Shown here: positions 41,729 to 50,038 of the stretch, piece after piece | Position numbering within the stretch: the stretch's first letter is position 1 | How the letters are laid out: each line of letters begins with the position of its first letter | From: JBCFBK01 sp038562555 | GTDB lineage: Bacteria; Bacteroidota; Bacteroidia; Bacteroidales; Prolixibacteraceae | Direction of reading: 5' to 3' | Assembly (NCBI GenBank): GCA_038562555.1 | Contig: JBCFBK010000028.1 | Location: forward strand, 6,049-70,048 | DNA: 64,000 nucleotides | Notes under the pieces: model-generated | Database searches by the model: none | Told to the model about the DNA's origin: nothing | Seen by the model: the letters and a program-made list of their open reading frames with translations, nothing else | Made by a program: the position numbers and the translations under genes

Positions 41729-42307
41729 ATGATCCGACACTTCTATCCGCCCCGACGCTGGCGCATTCCGGTTATCGTTGCTTTAGGTGTATTTTCAGGT
41801 TTTTTTCTGCTGGCCGTTTATTTGTCAAAAGCTCATTCCTATTTGTCGGACGATCCTCAAACCTGTGTCAACTGCCACATCATGGCTCCGCAATATGCAA
41901 CCTGGAATCACAGCTCCCACCGGGAGTGGACCAATTGCAACGACTGCCATGTGCCGCACGATAATTTTTTCCATAAGTACCTTTTTAAAGCCCAGGACGG
42001 AATGCGGCATGCTACCATTTTCACGCTCCGTAAAGAACCGCAGGTAATCTACATCCGCGAGGCAGGGGCCGAAGTTGTTCACCAAAACTGTATCCGTTGT
42101 CATGCTGGTCAGCTTATAGATGTACGTCAGGAAACCCTGATTGCTCATTACGCAGAACACCGCACGTCCCGCAAGTGCTGGGAATGCCACCGTGAAGTAC
42201 CCCACGGAAGGGTGAACAGCCTTTCCAGTGCTCCGTACGCCCGGGTACCGTTGCCGGAAAGTCCGGTTCCCGCCTGGATCAAAAAACAGATCAAACTAAA
42301 CAATTAA
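41729..42307 (+). CDS. nrfH: Cytochrome c nitrite reductase small subunit NrfH
   Basis: 192 residues. Membrane-anchored tetraheme quinol dehydrogenase that feeds NrfA. One N-terminal membrane helix (about 13-32) precedes four heme motifs: CVNCH (46-50, followed by Met as expected for heme 1), CNDCH (70-74), CIRCH (121-125) and CWECH (150-154). Starts 11 bases before nrfA. Confidence 0.96.
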   Translation: MIRHFYPPRRWRIPVIVALGVFSGFFLLAVYLSKAHSYLSDDPQTCVNCHIMAPQYATWNHSSHREWTNCNDCHVPHDNFFHKYLFKAQDGMRHATIFTLRKEPQVIYIREAGAEVVHQNCIRCHAGQLIDVRQETLIAHYAEHRTSRKCWECHREVPHGRVNSLSSAPYARVPLPESPVPAWIKKQIKLNN

Positions 42308-42317
42308 AGATATCGCT

Positions 42318-43832
42318 ATGGGATCACTTAGAACAATCATTGAAAAACGACCTGCCTTAGGCTGGTTGCTGTTCTTATCAACGCTCCTGATCGTTTTTCT
42401 GCTCGGGCTGCTTGCTTCCTCCATTATGGAAAGACGGGTGGAAGCAAGTTTTGTAAATGTTCCACAGATTAGGCTTTCTGATTTTGAGCCAAGAAACAGT
42501 CTTTGGGGACAGAATTTTCCGCGTGAGTACCAGTCTTACATCCAAACATCCGACACCAGTTTCCGAAGTAAACACAATGGCAGTGCCACAATCGATATGC
42601 TCGAAGTTGATCCCAGACTGGTTGTGCTTTGGGCGGGCTATGGTTTTTCGCAGGATTATAAACAGGGTCGCGGCCATTATTATGCCATTACCGACGTGAC
42701 CAATGTGCTGCGTACGGGAGGTCCTGTGACAGAAAAAGAAGGCCCTCAGCCAACTACGTGCTGGACCTGTAAAAGTCCTGATGTGCCACGACTGATGCAT
42801 GAGCAGGGAGTGGCAAGTTTTTATACCGGCCGCTGGGCGCGTCTGGGTCCGGAAGTAGTCAACCCGATAGGCTGCGCCGATTGTCACGATCCGGCAACCA
42901 TGAACCTGCGGATCACCAGGCCTGCCCTGGTTGAGGCCTTTAACACGATGGGCAAAGATGTTACGAAAGCCAGTCATCAGGAAATGCGAAGCCTGGTTTG
43001 TGCCCAATGCCATGTAGAGTACTACTTCGACAAAAAGAAGGTGACCGGCGCAGAATACCTGACCTTCCCCTGGCAGAACGGGATGACCGCAGAAGGGGCC
43101 GAAACTTATTACGACAAGGCCGGGTTTGCCGACTGGACACACACGATCAGCCGGACACCGATGCTGAAAGCACAGCATCCGGATTATGAGCTTTACACCC
43201 ATGGTATTCATGCCCAGCGGGGGGTGTCATGCGCCGATTGCCACATGCCTTATAAATCGGAAGGCGGACAGAAATTTACCGATCACCATATTCAGTCACC
43301 GCTGAACAACGTGGCTAATTCCTGTCAGGTATGCCATCGTGAGGAAACTCATAAACTGGTGCAAAATGTGTATGAACGGCAGGATAAGATTATCGAAAAT
43401 CGTGATAAGCTGGAGGAGCTGCTGGTCAGAGCACATCTGGAGGCCGGAAAAGCCTGGGAAATGGGTGCCGACGAAAATGAAATGAAAGATATACTCCCTG
43501 GCATCCGCCACGCCCAGTGGCGCTGGGATTATGCAGCAGCAAGTCACGGAGCTTCTTTCCATGCCCCGATCGAAACAGGAAGGATCATCTCCACCGCGAT
43601 CGCCATGGTACAGGAAACACGCGTCAAACTAGCCCGGTTATTAACATCAAAAGGCTTTAATGAAGAGCTGCCTTACCCTGATATCTCGACAAAGGAAAAG
43701 GCACAGCAATTTATTGGACTCGACATGACAAAACTAAAAGAGAAGAAACAGGAATTCCTTACAACCGTAGTTCCCGAATGGCAGAAAAAAGCAAAAGCAC
43801 GTGAAGCGTCATGGGACGTCGTGCGGGAGTAA
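42318..43832 (+). CDS. nrfA: Ammonia-forming cytochrome c nitrite reductase NrfA
   Basis: 504 residues. Reduces nitrite to ammonium in the periplasm with six electrons. The catalytic heme is bound by CWTCK (148-152), the diagnostic lysine form. Four further motifs are CADCH (186-190), CAQCH (228-232), CADCH (305-309) and CQVCH (336-340). The N-terminal segment 12-35 is a signal anchor. With nrfH it forms the complete menaquinol-linked reductase. No cytochrome maturation genes are in the window. Confidence 0.97.
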   Translation: MGSLRTIIEKRPALGWLLFLSTLLIVFLLGLLASSIMERRVEASFVNVPQIRLSDFEPRNSLWGQNFPREYQSYIQTSDTSFRSKHNGSATIDMLEVDPRLVVLWAGYGFSQDYKQGRGHYYAITDVTNVLRTGGPVTEKEGPQPTTCWTCKSPDVPRLMHEQGVASFYTGRWARLGPEVVNPIGCADCHDPATMNLRITRPALVEAFNTMGKDVTKASHQEMRSLVCAQCHVEYYFDKKKVTGAEYLTFPWQNGMTAEGAETYYDKAGFADWTHTISRTPMLKAQHPDYELYTHGIHAQRGVSCADCHMPYKSEGGQKFTDHHIQSPLNNVANSCQVCHREETHKLVQNVYERQDKIIENRDKLEELLVRAHLEAGKAWEMGADENEMKDILPGIRHAQWRWDYAAASHGASFHAPIETGRIISTAIAMVQETRVKLARLLTSKGFNEELPYPDISTKEKAQQFIGLDMTKLKEKKQEFLTTVVPEWQKKAKAREASWDVVRE

Positions 43833-43842
43833 CCATATGCCG

Positions 43843-44583
43843 TTATTCATTTTCAGCAACGACCACCAATGGCAAATGATCACCGGAATATGCCTCCCGT
43901 TCAAAGCCGGCATAAAAACGCAACTGCTTAAACCCCGCCGTATACAGCATGCGTTCCAGTTCCTTCTTCCGTACCGGTAACAGCGGCGTGCTGTTTTCCA
44001 GATAATCGCCCGACGACTTGACCGCCAGTCGCGTTCTGAACGCTATCGTTTGTTCGCCGGCATCAGGCAGGGTATATTGACGCGTAAAGTGAATGTGTTT
44101 GTTTTCGATCACAGGTAACTCGGTGATCTGCTTGTCGAGAATATAATCGTAGTTAAGAATTTGAAGCAGCAATTTTCCTCCGGACTTTAAAAGACCTGAC
44201 ACATTACTCAGGAACACCTTCACCTCGGCATAAGAATTCAGGTGTACCAGGGTGTTGCCAAAACAGATCACCGTATCGAAATAACGGAGGGGAAAGGCAT
44301 TGTTCAGATGAAGCATATTCATCTTCCTGAAATTTAAAGAGGCCGACGAATATGATGCTTTCGCCTGACGGATCATATCTTCGTTCAGGTCGATTCCAAC
44401 GCCCAATGCACCCAATTGGCATAACCCGTTTGCCAGTTTTCCCGTCGAACATCCCACGTCCAGAAAATAACGCTCTTCGAGCGACCCAAGTTCCTCCACG
44501 ATAAATCCTATCTGTTTGGGATTCAAAGGAAAAATTTCATCATAATACCCGGAAACTGAGCTGTAAAACCGATCCTGATCCAT
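43843..44583 (-). CDS. Class I SAM-dependent methyltransferase
   Basis: About 246 residues from the ATG at 44583 (MDQDRFYSSVSGYYDEIFP). A start at 44670 would add 29 residues. SAM-binding motif I is FLDVGCSTGKLANGL, then GIDLNEDMIRQA, and motif IV is FDTVICFGNTLVHL. Substrate unknown; the fold is shared by small-molecule and rRNA methyltransferases. Convergent with nrfA and on the same strand as the phosphatase gene. Confidence 0.88.
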   Translation of the reverse strand: MDQDRFYSSVSGYYDEIFPLNPKQIGFIVEELGSLEERYFLDVGCSTGKLANGLCQLGALGVGIDLNEDMIRQAKASYSSASLNFRKMNMLHLNNAFPLRYFDTVICFGNTLVHLNSYAEVKVFLSNVSGLLKSGGKLLLQILNYDYILDKQITELPVIENKHIHFTRQYTLPDAGEQTIAFRTRLAVKSSGDYLENSTPLLPVRKKELERMLYTAGFKQLRFYAGFEREAYSGDHLPLVVVAENE

Positions 44584-44749
44584 ATCCACCTCCAACTTCA
44601 CAATCGTTTCTCCGCCGTGGTCGGGCACAAAAAGATTCAGACCCTGTATCCACGTCAGCGAAACGCTCATCTTATTAAAACTCGCTCCAAAGATCAGAAA
44701 TTTATCTTAGCTGCTCACACATCCATCCGGATTTTTTTTGTTCAGAGGG

Positions 44750-45220
44750 TTAAACGCCTTTCACTTCATTAAGCAAACCAACACAGGCATCGTCCAAAAT
44801 GTCGAGTACAAGTTCAAAGCCGTCAGGACCTCCGTAATAAGGATCGGGCACAGATTCGTGCCCGGCCTGTGAAGAAAAATCGGTTATTTTATAGATTTTA
44901 TTCAACTCTTCCGTACTTGAAGCCAAATTCTGGAGGTCATTGACATTTTCATCGTCCATCCCGATAATATAGTCGAATTCATCGAAATCTGTTTCGGGGT
45001 TGAATTTCCGCGCTATGGAAGTAAGCCGGTAGCCACGCCGCATGGCATGACTCTGCATTCTCTGGTCGGCAGGTTCTCCAATATGATATGCGGCAATACC
45101 GGCTGAATCACACCTGATCTTACCGTTTAGTCCCTCCTTTTTCAGCAGTGCGTTAAAAACAGCTTCCGCACTCGGTGACCGGCATATGTTCCCATAACAA
45201 ACAAATAAAACGCTCTTCAT
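44750..45220 (-). CDS. Low-molecular-weight protein-tyrosine phosphatase
   Basis: 156 residues. P-loop VCYGNICRS with Cys8 and Arg14; general acid Asp126 in VPDPYYG. Length and motifs are complete. Bacterial LMW-PTPs often act on tyrosine kinases of polysaccharide export, but no such genes are near, so its target is unknown. Confidence 0.95.
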   Translation of the reverse strand: MKSVLFVCYGNICRSPSAEAVFNALLKKEGLNGKIRCDSAGIAAYHIGEPADQRMQSHAMRRGYRLTSIARKFNPETDFDEFDYIIGMDDENVNDLQNLASSTEELNKIYKITDFSSQAGHESVPDPYYGGPDGFELVLDILDDACVGLLNEVKGV

Positions 45221-45314
45221 CTGATTTCAAAATTAGGATCTGATTTCCATGTAAAAATAATGGATTCATTCGTGCAGGAAAGGCCGGAGGTAAAACTTAA
45301 CCCAACATTAACTT

Positions 45315-45322
45315 TAAGTTTG
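45315..45322 (+). promoter_or_regulatory. -7 box TAAGTTTG upstream of MATE gene
   Basis: Exact TAnnTTTG, 53 bases before the ATG at 45376; no clear -33 element. Confidence 0.45.
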
Positions 45323-45375
45323 CAATTTTGATATTCAGATAAAAATGAAGAGATTTATGCCATTATTGTAACTAT

Positions 45376-46731
45376 ATGAAGGATTTCACGGAGGGAAAAG
45401 AAGCCAGCTTAATCCTGCAATTTTCTGTTCCGCTAATAATTGGCAACATTTTTCAGAACCTTTACAACATCGTTGACAGCATCATTGTTGGCAATTATCT
45501 CGGGAAAGAAGCGTTGGGCGCCGTAGGTGCCTCATTTCCCATCATTTTCGTACTCATTTCGCTGGTTATTGGAATCGGATCAGGGGCCTCAACCGTTGTA
45601 TCCCAGTATTTCGGAGCCAGACAAACGGAACATGTACACCGGACAATTGACACGATATTCATTTTCTTTTTAGTATCCTCCGTCCTGATCACTATAGTCG
45701 GCATTGCGCTGAGCCGTGAAATCTTTCTGCTAATCCGGTTGCCCCGTGAAATGCTGCCCGAAGCTGTCATGTACCTTAATATTTATCTTGGAGGCATGTT
45801 TTTCTTTTTTGGCTTTGCCGGGATAAGCTCCATCCTGCGAGGCCTGGGAGATTCAAAAACACCCCTTTATTTCATGATCATTTCGGCCCTGATGAATGTC
45901 GCACTCGACCTGTTGTTTGTCCTCTTCTTCAAATGGGGGATAGCAGGAGCCGCATTTGCCACCGTTATCTCGGAAGCAGCTGTTTTCATTTCAGCAGCCT
46001 GGTATCTGAATAAGAAGCATCCTGTAATAAAGCTGGGCTTCCGCCGGTATGTTTTTGACCGGTCCATCTTTAAAAGCTGCGTCCGCATTGGCTTACCGAC
46101 AGGATTTCAGCAGTCGTTTGTGGCCATTGGAATGATGGCGATCATGGGCGCGGTCAATACCTTCGGCACCAACGCTGTGGCTGCGTACACGGCTGCCATC
46201 CGGATCGATTCGTTTGCAAAGATGCCCGCTATGACGTTCAGCTCAGCCCTGTCGAGCTTTGTAGGCCAGAACCTGGGTGCCTTCAGGGAAGACCGGGCAA
46301 AAAAAGGACTCCGCATCACTATTATCTTTTCATTAATTTATTCATTTTTTGTTTCTGTGCTGATTATCCTTTTTGGCAGCCATCTCATAAAGCTTTTTAC
46401 CTCAGACGCCAGTGTAATCGCCATCGGACAGGATTATCTGGTTATTGTATCCTCTTTTTACCTGCTGTTGTCGGTCATGTTTGCCTTTACCGGTTTTCTT
46501 CGGGGTTCCGGGGCAACTCTGGTGCCCATGCTCATCACACTCGCCTCCCTTTATCTTTTCAGGATACCCATGGCTTATTATCTTTCGGACCAGATCGGGG
46601 TTAACGGTATCTGGTGGTCGGAGCCCATCGGCTGGTTAGCGGGAATGATTATCCTGGCGGTTTACTATTTCTCAGGAAAATGGAAAGGGAAAGAAGTCGT
46701 TAAGCGTCCTTTGCCGGACAAGCGGCCCTAG
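45376..46731 (+). CDS. MATE family efflux transporter
   Basis: 451 residues with twelve predicted membrane helices in two related halves. N-terminal LILQFSVPLIIGNIFQNLYNIVDSIIVGNYLG and the GSGASTVVSQYFGA segment are typical of MATE (NorM/DinF-type) Na+- or H+-driven exporters; the family motif is visible again in the second half (GLPTGFQQSFVAIGMM, AYTAAIRID). Substrate unknown. Its last four bases overlap the convergent sigma gene. Confidence 0.94.
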   Translation: MKDFTEGKEASLILQFSVPLIIGNIFQNLYNIVDSIIVGNYLGKEALGAVGASFPIIFVLISLVIGIGSGASTVVSQYFGARQTEHVHRTIDTIFIFFLVSSVLITIVGIALSREIFLLIRLPREMLPEAVMYLNIYLGGMFFFFGFAGISSILRGLGDSKTPLYFMIISALMNVALDLLFVLFFKWGIAGAAFATVISEAAVFISAAWYLNKKHPVIKLGFRRYVFDRSIFKSCVRIGLPTGFQQSFVAIGMMAIMGAVNTFGTNAVAAYTAAIRIDSFAKMPAMTFSSALSSFVGQNLGAFREDRAKKGLRITIIFSLIYSFFVSVLIILFGSHLIKLFTSDASVIAIGQDYLVIVSSFYLLLSVMFAFTGFLRGSGATLVPMLITLASLYLFRIPMAYYLSDQIGVNGIWWSEPIGWLAGMIILAVYYFSGKWKGKEVVKRPLPDKRP

Positions 46732-47312
46732 CAGAAAAGGTAAAAGAAAAGGACCGATACTATGGAATCGAGACTAAGATTGCTTTTCAGAAAACTGGTC
46801 GCACGATATAACTGGTTCTCGACTGTTCTTTTTGAAAGCTTCAGTGCTGCTGCTATCTCATCATTCGAAAGCCCTTTCTCTTTACTCATGACAAAAATTT
46901 TACGCCGCTGATCGGGCATCTTTTCAATCAAGCGTGAAAGATGCGAAAGCATGTCCTGATACACGATATCGTCCCAGGTCTGATCCGATTCTTCGGCACT
47001 GCCTCTCGAAAACTCAAGAAAGGCCTGCTCAACATTCTTCCGCCTGATGAAATCATAAATACTGTTTACCGCAATTTTGTATATATAGGCCCGCAAATTT
47101 CCGGATCCGTCCAGCATCGTCCGTTTATCCCACAACTTAAGAAAAACATCCTGTACCAGTTCTTCAGCATCCTGATCCTGCCGGAGATAGAAATATGCAA
47201 ACCTCCTTATCCGGACCCCGTAACGGGAGTACAAAAGACGAAAGGCGTCTTTTGATCCTTCCCCGAGCAAACGGATCAGTTCCTGATCATTTATATTTGA
47301 TGTGATTTTCAC
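46728..47312 (-). CDS. Orphan ECF sigma-70 factor (Bacteroides type)
   Basis: 194 residues from GTG at 47312. A longer reading from TTG at 47339 is excluded because that codon lies immediately beside the -7 box at 47341-47348. Region 2: RQDQDAEELVQDVFLKLWDKR. Region 4: GLSNDEIAAALKLSKRTVENQL. The hydrophobic tail (SIVSVLFFYLFC) is usual in the Bacteroides ECF expansion. No FecR, TonB receptor or SusC/D is adjacent. Upstream on the same strand is a truncated GH127-like lipoprotein, so the locus may be a remnant. Confidence 0.88.
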   Translation of the reverse strand: MKITSNINDQELIRLLGEGSKDAFRLLYSRYGVRIRRFAYFYLRQDQDAEELVQDVFLKLWDKRTMLDGSGNLRAYIYKIAVNSIYDFIRRKNVEQAFLEFSRGSAEESDQTWDDIVYQDMLSHLSRLIEKMPDQRRKIFVMSKEKGLSNDEIAAALKLSKRTVENQLYRATSFLKSNLSLDSIVSVLFFYLFC

Positions 47313-47340
47313 AGTCTGAGCCGGATTTCTTAATGGCAAA

Positions 47341-47348
47341 CAAATTTA
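47341..47348 (-). promoter_or_regulatory. -7 box TAAATTTG for the orphan sigma gene
   Basis: Exact TAnnTTTG on the minus strand. Transcription would begin near 47334, leaving GTG at 47312 as the first usable in-frame start. Confidence 0.55.
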
Positions 47349-47426
47349 GAATAAATAACGATCAAAGCAGGTCAATCAAAACTAAATTTTAGGCCACAGC
47401 AACTGCACAAAATTGTTTTTCACCCG

Positions 47427-47473
47427 CCAGAGGACACCGCTCTGGCCGTTCGGCGGTCCTCCTGCCGACGGCC
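47427..47473. other. GC-rich double-hairpin element
   Basis: Two adjoining hairpins: CCAGAG / CTCTGG (47427-47445) and GGCCGT-t-CGGC / GCCG-ACGGCC (47444-47473, ten pairs with one bulge). Far more GC-rich than its A/T-rich surroundings. No T-run follows on either side. It may be a dispersed repeat or a transcript-processing structure. Confidence 0.5.
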
Positions 47474-47499
47474 AAGAACACTTAATCCCCGACTTACTG

Positions 47500-48549
47500 C
47501 TACCGGGCCGGTGTGGTAATCCAGGCTGTTCGATCCGAATCGGTCCTATCTTCTGTAGAAAACGGCTGAAGGATCAGGGTTTCATCAGAAATCCCTGTAA
47601 ATACAAACGTTGGAATCTGGCCTTCCGTAGCGGCTGGTTGTAAATGGCTGAGTGGCGCTGAACTCCGAAAAACCATCTCTTTGCCTGGTTTATGCAGATA
47701 ACTCAGGAGAAGCGGGCCATAGGTAAATGCGATAGCCGACGATTCGTTCCGGATAACCTCCGGCTTTAAACTGAGCTTAATTTCCACCATGTCACCATTC
47801 TTCCATTTCCGCGCCACTTCTGTATACTCTCCGGGTATTGTATTGTATTGAACGCCTTTCATAACAACGGAACTCTGCTTTGACCATCCCGGAATACGTA
47901 TAAATAAATCCAGGAAACGGGTATCATCCAATTCCACTTTCAACAGAATGCGCCCTTCGAAAGGATAATCCGTATCCTGCACGATGCGTACGTTCCCGCC
48001 GGTGGTATGCGTATATTGCACATACGAACTTCCAAAAAGATTCACATAAATGCGGTCATAAAGACGCGTATAACAGAACGATTTAATCATTGCTTCCGTT
48101 ATAATCTGGGGAACAGGCGCATTATATACCATTTTTTCAAGCTCCTCTGCAAACCGCTGTTCGCCTGAATATTTCAGCAGGCTGTCATTCAGTGTCACCC
48201 AGGACGTAATATCCTTATTTGATAAATTCTCGAACTGCCAGGTTATTTCATTACTGACCTCCTGCCACAGCCCGTAAAATGACTCATCAAGTGATTTCTG
48301 TTCCTGTTTCATTTCTGCTGCTTTTTTCTGAAGGCCTGCGATGCGTTCAGCAAACTGCGATGGCCGGTGTAACCGGGAGGAATCGGTCAGATTCGGGCCG
48401 GAAAACTGTTCTGCCACAACACCACCAAGTAAAATACGGTCTTCCGGAAATGCATAGGATGTATTGACCGGATCTTCTGCTTCACGGTAATTGCAGGATA
48501 TAATCAGGAATGCAAAAGGGCATAGTAAAAGAAAAACGGAACGTTTCAT
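47500..48549 (-). CDS. Lipoprotein with GH127-like C-terminal half, catalytic barrel mostly missing
   Basis: 349 residues. Lipoprotein signal with lipobox LIISC. From about residue 110 it resembles the end of GH127 (DUF1680) enzymes: LNDSLLKYSGEQRFAEELEKMVYNA matches the last barrel helices. RIYVNLF, IRIPGWS, WKNGDMVEIKLSL and AIAFTYGPLLLS match the C-terminal beta-sandwich. GH127 enzymes are about 600 residues or more, and the N-terminal barrel with most catalytic residues is absent. It is an uninterrupted ORF with its own signal, so it is a shortened protein and not a fresh frameshift. It may have lost catalysis and act as a sugar-binding lipoprotein (inference). Confidence 0.7.
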   Translation of the reverse strand: MKRSVFLLLCPFAFLIISCNYREAEDPVNTSYAFPEDRILLGGVVAEQFSGPNLTDSSRLHRPSQFAERIAGLQKKAAEMKQEQKSLDESFYGLWQEVSNEITWQFENLSNKDITSWVTLNDSLLKYSGEQRFAEELEKMVYNAPVPQIITEAMIKSFCYTRLYDRIYVNLFGSSYVQYTHTTGGNVRIVQDTDYPFEGRILLKVELDDTRFLDLFIRIPGWSKQSSVVMKGVQYNTIPGEYTEVARKWKNGDMVEIKLSLKPEVIRNESSAIAFTYGPLLLSYLHKPGKEMVFRSSAPLSHLQPAATEGQIPTFVFTGISDETLILQPFSTEDRTDSDRTAWITTPAR

Positions 48550-48713
48550 TCGTATACAAATTATTTTTTAAAGCCGAATGGAACTGGCATGATCAGAATA
48601 TATTCATTCTTGATTGGAGTTTACAGAATCATGTCAATTTCATGTATGAATAATAATTTTAGGATAACAAACACCTGAATGCCTTTCCGTGTTCAAAATA
48701 CCTGTAAAAGCAG

Positions 48714-48743
48714 TTTGCTGCATTTTTAAAATTAATACCTTAG
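48714..48743 (+). promoter_or_regulatory. Candidate promoter of the MBL-fold gene
   Basis: TTTG (48714-48717), 18 bases, then TACCTTAG (48736-48743), one mismatch from TAnnTTTG. If used, the GTG at 48689 lies upstream of the transcript and a downstream TTG must be the start. Confidence 0.4.
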
Positions 48744-48781
48744 TAGCCCGTAATTCACGTAAACGAAAATTGTTTTTTATT

Positions 48782-49540
48782 TTGAAACCGATCTCCGACA
48801 TTCATAAGGTTCACCTGCTCACCATTGTCTTTTGCACTCTGGTGTTCTCACTGGTCAGCCTGACTTCCCGGGGACAGTATTGGCAAAAAGACACACTGGC
48901 AACATCGAAGGGAAATCTTGAAATTGAAGTTGTGGGGCATTGCTTTCTTCACTTCACCTTCAACCGGATGAATATTTATGTTGATCCGATACCCAATGTG
49001 GCTGATATGACCAGACTACCCAAAGCCGATCTGATCCTGGTCACGCACGACCACCGTGACCACCTCAATACAGATGCCATCGAATACCTGAGTAAACCCG
49101 GAACCATGGTGATTGCTTCAAAATCATGCATCCAAAAGATGAACGTCGGACATTTTCTGGATAACGGCATGCAAATCACCTACAATGATATTTATATCAA
49201 GGCAGTCGCAGCCTATAATGTTATAAATCTGCGCCCCGACGATATCCCGTTCCATCCCAAAGGAGACGGAAACGGGTACTTTATGGTATTTGGTGATAAG
49301 ACAGTTTACATTTCGGGAGATACCGAATATATTGACGAAATGCGTACCTTTATGAAGCCCGATGCTGCGTTTGTTACAATCATGATGCCTTTCACAATGG
49401 ACGAACATATGTTTATCCAGACTGTTAAAAAACTAAAGCCAAAAATTCTGTACCCGTTGTATTATAATATAGACATTAAATCGCTGGTTGAAAAACTCTC
49501 GGCAGATATGCCTGAAATGAAAATACGGGTACCTTATTAG
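48782..49540 (+). CDS. MBL-fold metallohydrolase, secreted
   Basis: No ATG is available before the folded domain. TTG at 48782 gives a plausible signal peptide (KPISDIHKVHLLTIVFCTLVFSL) and follows the candidate promoter; TTG at 48770 or GTG at 48689 are alternatives. The body has the metallo-beta-lactamase zinc motif THDHRDHL and a second metal ligand region ISGDTEY. It belongs to the UlaG/YtkL-like beta-lactamase superfamily. Substrate unknown. Its stop codon is the start of a heptad array. Confidence 0.85.
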   Translation: MKPISDIHKVHLLTIVFCTLVFSLVSLTSRGQYWQKDTLATSKGNLEIEVVGHCFLHFTFNRMNIYVDPIPNVADMTRLPKADLILVTHDHRDHLNTDAIEYLSKPGTMVIASKSCIQKMNVGHFLDNGMQITYNDIYIKAVAAYNVINLRPDDIPFHPKGDGNGYFMVFGDKTVYISGDTEYIDEMRTFMKPDAAFVTIMMPFTMDEHMFIQTVKKLKPKILYPLYYNIDIKSLVEKLSADMPEMKIRVPY

Positions 49541-49599
49541 CTGCTCGCTTTTAGCTATTAGCAGTTTAAATTTTACAGTTTACCGTTCGATCATTAATC
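49537..49599. repeat. Degenerate 7-bp-periodic repeat after the MBL gene
   Basis: Nine in-phase heptads, most beginning TT, such as TTAGCTG, TTAGCTA, TTTACAG and TTTACCG. The first unit contains the TAG stop codon of the MBL gene. Confidence 0.7.
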
Positions 49600-49610
49600 T
49601 TTTATTCATT

Positions 49611-49982
49611 ATGAGCACAATAGGAAACATTATCTGGGTTGTTTTTGGCGGGTTTTTTATTTTTCTGGAATATCTCATCGCCGGCCTCCTGCTTTGTCTG
49701 ACTATTGTTGGCATTCCCTTCGGACTGCAGGCCATTAAGCTCGCTCAGATGGCACTATGGCCATTTGGGAAACGGATCGAATATATGGATTATGCACCCG
49801 GCTGCCTTTCAACGGTCATGAATATCATCTGGCTTTTGATCGGCGGAATCTGGATTGCCGTCACGCACCTGGCGTTGGGACTCATTTTCGCGATAACCAT
49901 TATCGGCATCCCGTTTGCTTCCCAGCATTTCAAACTGGTAGGACTGGCGCTTACCCCCTTTGGGCGGAGGATTGTTGACTAG
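49611..49982 (+). CDS. YccF domain inner-membrane protein
   Basis: 123 residues made of two homologous halves, each with membrane helices and the repeated signature GIPFG/GIPFA followed by a PFG(K/R)R(I) end (WPFGKRIEY; LTPFGRRIVD). Function unknown. Flanked on both sides by heptad-repeat spacers. Confidence 0.93.
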   Translation: MSTIGNIIWVVFGGFFIFLEYLIAGLLLCLTIVGIPFGLQAIKLAQMALWPFGKRIEYMDYAPGCLSTVMNIIWLLIGGIWIAVTHLALGLIFAITIIGIPFASQHFKLVGLALTPFGRRIVD

Positions 49983-50012
49983 GAAATTGCAAAATTGACG
50001 AACAGTCAAATT

Positions 50013-50038
50013 GCTAAAAGCTAATAGCTAACGGCTTA
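50013..50038. repeat. Degenerate 7-bp-periodic repeat before the cysH stop codon
   Basis: In-phase units GCTAAAA, GCTAATA, GCTAACG and GCTTA, the last containing the cysH stop codon (TTA on this strand). Same unit type as 3427-3447 and 58570-58576. Confidence 0.75.

Noticed and set aside
47313..47339. TTG at 47339 as start of the orphan sigma factor
   Set aside because: It is next to the TAnnTTTG promoter box and so would not be in the transcript.
48689..48781. GTG at 48689 as start of the MBL-fold protein
   Set aside because: It would lie upstream of the likely promoter and gives an N-terminus unlike a signal peptide. Not fully excluded.
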